NCBI RefSeq assembly: GCF_003575975.1
Contig: NZ_QQXK01000006.1
Coordinates: 1-64,000 of the forward strand
Source of the DNA: Galactobacter valiniphilus
GTDB taxonomy: Bacteria > Actinomycetota > Actinomycetes > Actinomycetales > Micrococcaceae
Direction of reading: 5' to 3'
Length of the DNA: 64,000 bases
Shown here: piece after piece, positions 61,239 through 64,000 of the stretch
How positions within the stretch are numbered: the stretch's first letter is position 1
Layout: each line of letters begins with the position of its first letter
Made by a program: the position numbers and the translations under genes
Notes under the pieces: generated by a model
Databases searched by the model: none
The model's input: the letters and a program-made list of their open reading frames with translations, nothing else
What the model was told of the DNA's origin: nothing

Positions 61239-61298
61239 CGGCCCGGCCGCTTCGCCCCGGCCCCGCACGGGGTGTGGGGGAAGCGACCGGGCCGCGGT
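61239..61298 (+). terminator. Terminator after parE
   Basis: The outer arms 61239-61258 and 61277-61294 pair with small bulges around a CCCCGCACGGGG core, followed by a short T-run within GTGTTTTCT. Confidence 0.7.
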
Positions 61299-61347
61299 GT
61301 TTTCTCAGTGGGTGCGGCGCGGCGCCGTGGGCGATTGCCCGACGGCG

Positions 61348-62376
61348 CTAGAACACGTCCCAGCCGGCGGCGGCCAGGAAGAGCGTGGGGAGGACGACGA
61401 GCGCCACGGCGCTGGTCCCGGCCGCTCGCCGCGGCCACGGGCCGAGCGGGGCGTCCGGCGCCAGGAGGCGGCCGAGGCGGCGGGAGGAGAGCGCCTCGTG
61501 CGGGCTGCCCGGCACGGTCCACCGGTCGGCCGCGGCGGCGAGGGCCTCGGAGGGCGCGTCGGGCGCGGGGACGGAGGCCTGGGAGGCGGCGTGGCCGGTG
61601 CCTCCGGGCAGGGCGCCGGGGGCCTCGGCCTGACCGGCGAGGGCCACGACGGCGAGGGCGCCGAGCAGGTCCTCGCGCGAGGAGACGCGCAGGGCCGCGT
61701 CGTCGGCCAGCTCTTCGACGAGCTCTGCCACGGCCTGGAGGGCCAGCCGGGTGGTGGGGAGCCAGGGGAGGGCCGCGTGCCACGACGTGAAGGCCAGGAG
61801 CAGGAGGTCGTGGCGCTGATCGAGGTGGGCCGCCTCGTGCGCCAGGACGGCGCGCAGCTCGCGCTCGTCGAGGGAGCGCAGGAGCCCGGAGGAGAGGACG
61901 GTGAGGTTGCCGGCGCCCGGGAGGCAGTAGGCGAGCGGGGTGTCGTGGTCGATGACCGCCGTGCCCGGCCCGGCCTCCGGCTTGGAGAGGAAGGCGAGCA
62001 TCTCGCGGTGACGCTGGCGGTCGCGGGCCAGGCGCCAGGCGCTGCGGCCCAGCGTCAGAAGCAGGTGGCCGCCGAGGAGGGCGGCGAGGCTGAGCGCAAA
62101 GAGATGGACCACGTCCAGGCCCGGCAGCTCGGAGCGGCCGAGGATGGCGTGGATCAACACGCCGGCGGCGGGGATGAGCCCCTTATCCAGCGGGGCGAGG
62201 CCCCAGCAGAGGAACGCGCCGATCATCGAGAGGCCGCCGGCGAGGCCGATGCCCTGCCACAGCAACATGGCAGGCGCCGGGGCGCGCGAGGGCCAGGAGG
62301 CGCGCGCGAGCAGCACCGGAACGGGCCAGGCCAGGAGCACGGCCAGGGCGGCCAGGAGGTAGGACGCCAGGAGCAC
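61348..62376 (-). CDS. M56-family membrane metallopeptidase (BlaR1/MecR1-like)
   Basis: The 342-residue protein starts at GTG 62376, 21 bp downstream of the blaI stop. It has several transmembrane helices (about residues 5-25, 35-58, 66-78, 88-109 and a last one near 320). The zinc peptidase motif is H180-E181-A-A-H184 in AVLAHEAAHLDQRHD, and a downstream Glu in AELVEELADDAAL can be the third ligand. Unlike BlaR1 it has no extracellular penicillin-binding sensor domain. As in other BlaI-M56 pairs it may cleave BlaI or sense a membrane signal, but the signal is unknown. Confidence 0.9.
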   Translation of the reverse strand: MLLASYLLAALAVLLAWPVPVLLARASWPSRAPAPAMLLWQGIGLAGGLSMIGAFLCWGLAPLDKGLIPAAGVLIHAILGRSELPGLDVVHLFALSLAALLGGHLLLTLGRSAWRLARDRQRHREMLAFLSKPEAGPGTAVIDHDTPLAYCLPGAGNLTVLSSGLLRSLDERELRAVLAHEAAHLDQRHDLLLLAFTSWHAALPWLPTTRLALQAVAELVEELADDAALRVSSREDLLGALAVVALAGQAEAPGALPGGTGHAASQASVPAPDAPSEALAAAADRWTVPGSPHEALSSRRLGRLLAPDAPLGPWPRRAAGTSAVALVVLPTLFLAAAGWDVF

Positions 62377-62397
62377 GGCGGGGGCCGGGGCCTGGGG

Positions 62398-62811
62398 TCA
62401 GGCGCCGGCGGGGAGGGCGGTGTCGCGATCCTCCCGTGCGGCCAGCACGCGGAGCAGCGCGGCGGCGTCGCCGGCCGAGATGGCGCCGGCGAAGCGCACG
62501 AGCACCGCTTCGCGGTCCTCGGCGGTGCCGAGGGCGTCCTCGATGAGGCCCACCGTGTGCTCCTCGCGGGAGGCGGTGGGGTGGTACAGGTGGGGACGGG
62601 CGCCGCGTTCGCGGTTGACCAGGCCCTTCTTTTCCAGACGGGCTAGGACCGTCAGGACGGTGGTGACGGCCAGGCCCTTGGAGTCCTCGTCGAGGGCCAG
62701 GAGGTCCCGAACCGCGTTGGCGGTGAGGGCTTCCTGGTGATCCCAGAGGAGATCCATGACCGAGCGCTCGAGCTCACCCAGTGCTGCCATGTTCTGCGAA
62801 GGTCCTTCCAT
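62398..62811 (-). CDS. blaI: BlaI/MecI-family transcriptional repressor
   Basis: The 137-residue protein has the BlaI winged helix-turn-helix (about residues 10-85): LGELERSVMDLLWDHQEALTANAVRDLL, then TTVLTVLARLEKKGLVNRERGARPHLYHPT with the recognition helix and the cleavage-prone loop. A C-terminal dimerisation helix set follows (residues 86-125). ATG 62811 is given; ATG 62790 (MAALGELERS), with AAGGA upstream, is equally possible. Three 17-bp dyads that fit BlaI operators lie between this gene and cydA, so it probably represses itself, the M56 gene and cydA. Confidence 0.93.
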   Translation of the reverse strand: MEGPSQNMAALGELERSVMDLLWDHQEALTANAVRDLLALDEDSKGLAVTTVLTVLARLEKKGLVNRERGARPHLYHPTASREEHTVGLIEDALGTAEDREAVLVRFAGAISAGDAAALLRVLAAREDRDTALPAGA

Positions 62812-62879
62812 GCGATCCGCGAGAGATACTTCCGCGCGGGGTCTTCCTGAGGAACAGTGTAGTTGTCAACTCGGCACGT

Positions 62880-62946
62880 TTCTACGTGTCGTAGAACGCA
62901 CACTTCTACAAGTTGTAGAAATGGGCATCTTCTACGTAACGTAGAA
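62880..62946. promoter_or_regulatory. Three BlaI-type operators in the blaI-cydA intergenic region
   Basis: Three dyads of the form TTCTAC-N5-GTAGAA lie at 62880-62896, 62904-62920 and 62930-62946. The first half and last half are identical in all three; only the central five bases differ. The TAC/GTA core matches BlaI/MecI operators. Operator 1 lies next to a TACACT hexamer (62861-62856) suited to blaI. Operators 2 and 3 overlap a possible cydA promoter (TTGTAG 62913-62918, TAACGT 62937-62942). Confidence 0.85.
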
Positions 62947-63022
62947 GAGTCCTCGGACGGCCCGACGCAGCTGCCGGCCCGCCCGCACCCACACCCTCGC
63001 GGACAAGGATCGAGACACGATC

Positions 63023-64000
63023 ATGGACCCACTTGAGATCGGCCGGTGGCAGTTCGGCATCACGACCGTCTACCACTTCCTCATGGTGCCGCTGACGATT
63101 GGCCTCGGCCTCGTCGTGGCGACGCTGCAGACGGCATGGAAGCGCACGGGCAAGGATGTCTACCTGCGCGCCACCAAGTTCTGGGGCAAGCTCTTCCTCA
63201 TCAACTTCATCATGGGCGTGGCCACCGGCATCGTCCAGGAGTTCCAGTTCGGCATGGCCTGGAGCGAGTACTCCCGCTTCGTGGGAGACGTCTTCGGGGC
63301 CCCGCTCGCGATGGAGGCGCTCCTTGCCTTCTTCGTTGAATCGACCTTCCTCGGCCTGTGGATCTTCGGCTGGAAGCGACTGCCCCAGGGCCTGCACCTC
63401 GCCACCATCTGGCTCGCCACCCTGGCCTCCGTGCTCTCGGCCTACTTCATCCTCGTGGCGAACTCGTGGATGCAGCACCCCGTGGGCGTTGAGCTGATCG
63501 ACGGCCGCCCCGTCATGACGGACGTCTGGGCCGTCCTGACCAACAACACCGCCGTCATCACCTTCATCCACACGATCTTCGGCGCCCTCGCCGTGGCCGG
63601 TGGCTTCCTCTTCGGCATCGCCTGGTTCCACCTCTACCGCCGCCGCCGCGACGGCATCGACACCGTCGGCGCCGACCGCAAGGTCATCGTGGGCGAGGAT
63701 CCGGCCAAGGGCGCCGGCCGCGACAAGACCGACTACCTGGTCTGGTGGAAGTCCCTGCGCTTCGGCGGTTGGATCGCGCTCGTGGCCTTCCTCGGCGTCG
63801 CCTTCTCGGGCCACGCGCAGGCCCAGCTCATGATCCACCAGCAGCCGCTCAAGATGGCCTCGGCCGAGGCTGCCTGCCACGACGGCACGGCCTTCTCCGT
63901 CTTCTCGTTCGGCAACTTCGGCGGCGACAAGACGACGTGCGAGGACGTCAACACGATCTGGGAGATCCCGGGCCTGCTCTCCTTCCTGGCCCACGACAAC
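63023..64000 (+). CDS. cydA: Cytochrome bd ubiquinol/menaquinol oxidase subunit I (3' end outside window)
   Basis: This is the quinol oxidase with hemes b558, b595 and d, which reduces oxygen with high affinity and sustains respiration at low oxygen or under stress. From ATG 63023 the frame is open for 326 codons to the window edge; the complete protein is usually about 460-520 residues. It starts with RWQFGITTVYHFLMVPLTIGL, carrying heme ligand His near residue 19. EALLAFFVESTFLGLWIFGW holds the conserved Glu pair of the proton pathway, and NSWMQHPVGVEL and GHAQAQLMIHQQPLKMA (Q-loop) follow. The second axial His is expected near residue 178-186 (FIHTIFGALAV). Confidence 0.97.
   Translation, partial: MDPLEIGRWQFGITTVYHFLMVPLTIGLGLVVATLQTAWKRTGKDVYLRATKFWGKLFLINFIMGVATGIVQEFQFGMAWSEYSRFVGDVFGAPLAMEALLAFFVESTFLGLWIFGWKRLPQGLHLATIWLATLASVLSAYFILVANSWMQHPVGVELIDGRPVMTDVWAVLTNNTAVITFIHTIFGALAVAGGFLFGIAWFHLYRRRRDGIDTVGADRKVIVGEDPAKGAGRDKTDYLVWWKSLRFGGWIALVAFLGVAFSGHAQAQLMIHQQPLKMASAEAACHDGTAFSVFSFGNFGGDKTTCEDVNTIWEIPGLLSFLAHDN

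Noticed and set aside
1-64000. tRNA, rRNA, riboswitch or CRISPR elements
   Set aside because: Intergenic regions were read for cloverleaf ends (CCA-type arms), conserved rRNA blocks and regular repeat-spacer arrays. None was convincing, although a structured RNA without obvious motifs could be missed by eye.

Overview
The window is a high-GC (roughly 70% by eye) stretch of an actinobacterial chromosome, most likely from the order Micrococcales and plausibly the family Micrococcaceae. Four things support this. The division and cell-wall cluster has an FtsZ-SepF-DivIVA arrangement without FtsA. Actinobacterial families such as DUF3040, DUF4191, DUF4192, PAC2, a polyphosphate glucokinase and a GlnA1/GlnA2/GlnE set are present. 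Many starts are GTG, and several promoters look leaderless. MurE lacks the DNPR motif of meso-diaminopimelate ligases, which points to L-Lys peptidoglycan.

Layout. Positions 1-3150 are the only accessory-looking segment: the 3' end of an IS5-type transposase ending exactly on the stop codon of a secreted repeat protein, then a small hypothetical reading frame, then a complete but decayed IS3-family element (1499-2805). From 3155 come dinB and a DUF3040 membrane protein. The dcw cluster runs from 5595 to 25069: mraZ, rsmH, ftsL-like, ftsI, murE, murF, mraY, murD, ftsW, murG, murC, ftsQ, ftsZ, pgeF, yggS, sepF, yggT and divIVA, many overlapping by 4 bp. It is followed by lspA-rluD, dnaE, hisD, nrdR, ppgK (-) and map (-).

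A nitrogen block covers 34513-42357: a SPOR-like small protein, glnA2, glnE, pabB, a 66-residue membrane protein and glnA1 (-). The glnA1 promoter carries a well-formed four-half-site GlnR box. Then come an RDD membrane protein, DUF4191, lipA-lipB, an atypical membrane-anchored kinase-like protein, a small membrane protein, sucB and lpd (-), which joins lipoate synthesis to the lipoyl enzymes that use it, and pepA (-). The last part holds a PAC2-MFS pair, a DUF4192 protein, the primary sigma factor gene, a zinc-ribbon protein (-), a parE-type topoisomerase subunit, an M56 peptidase-BlaI pair (-) and the start of cydA, which is cut by the right edge.

No tRNA, rRNA or CRISPR array was seen. Nothing looks like a wholly new multi-gene system. 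The most interesting signals are regulatory: three near-identical BlaI-type operators shared by blaI and cydA, the GlnR box, the MraZ boxes inside the mraZ promoter, and a set of leaderless start sites. On the mobile side there are a triply inactivated IS3 transposase and an IS end that coincides with a gene's stop codon.
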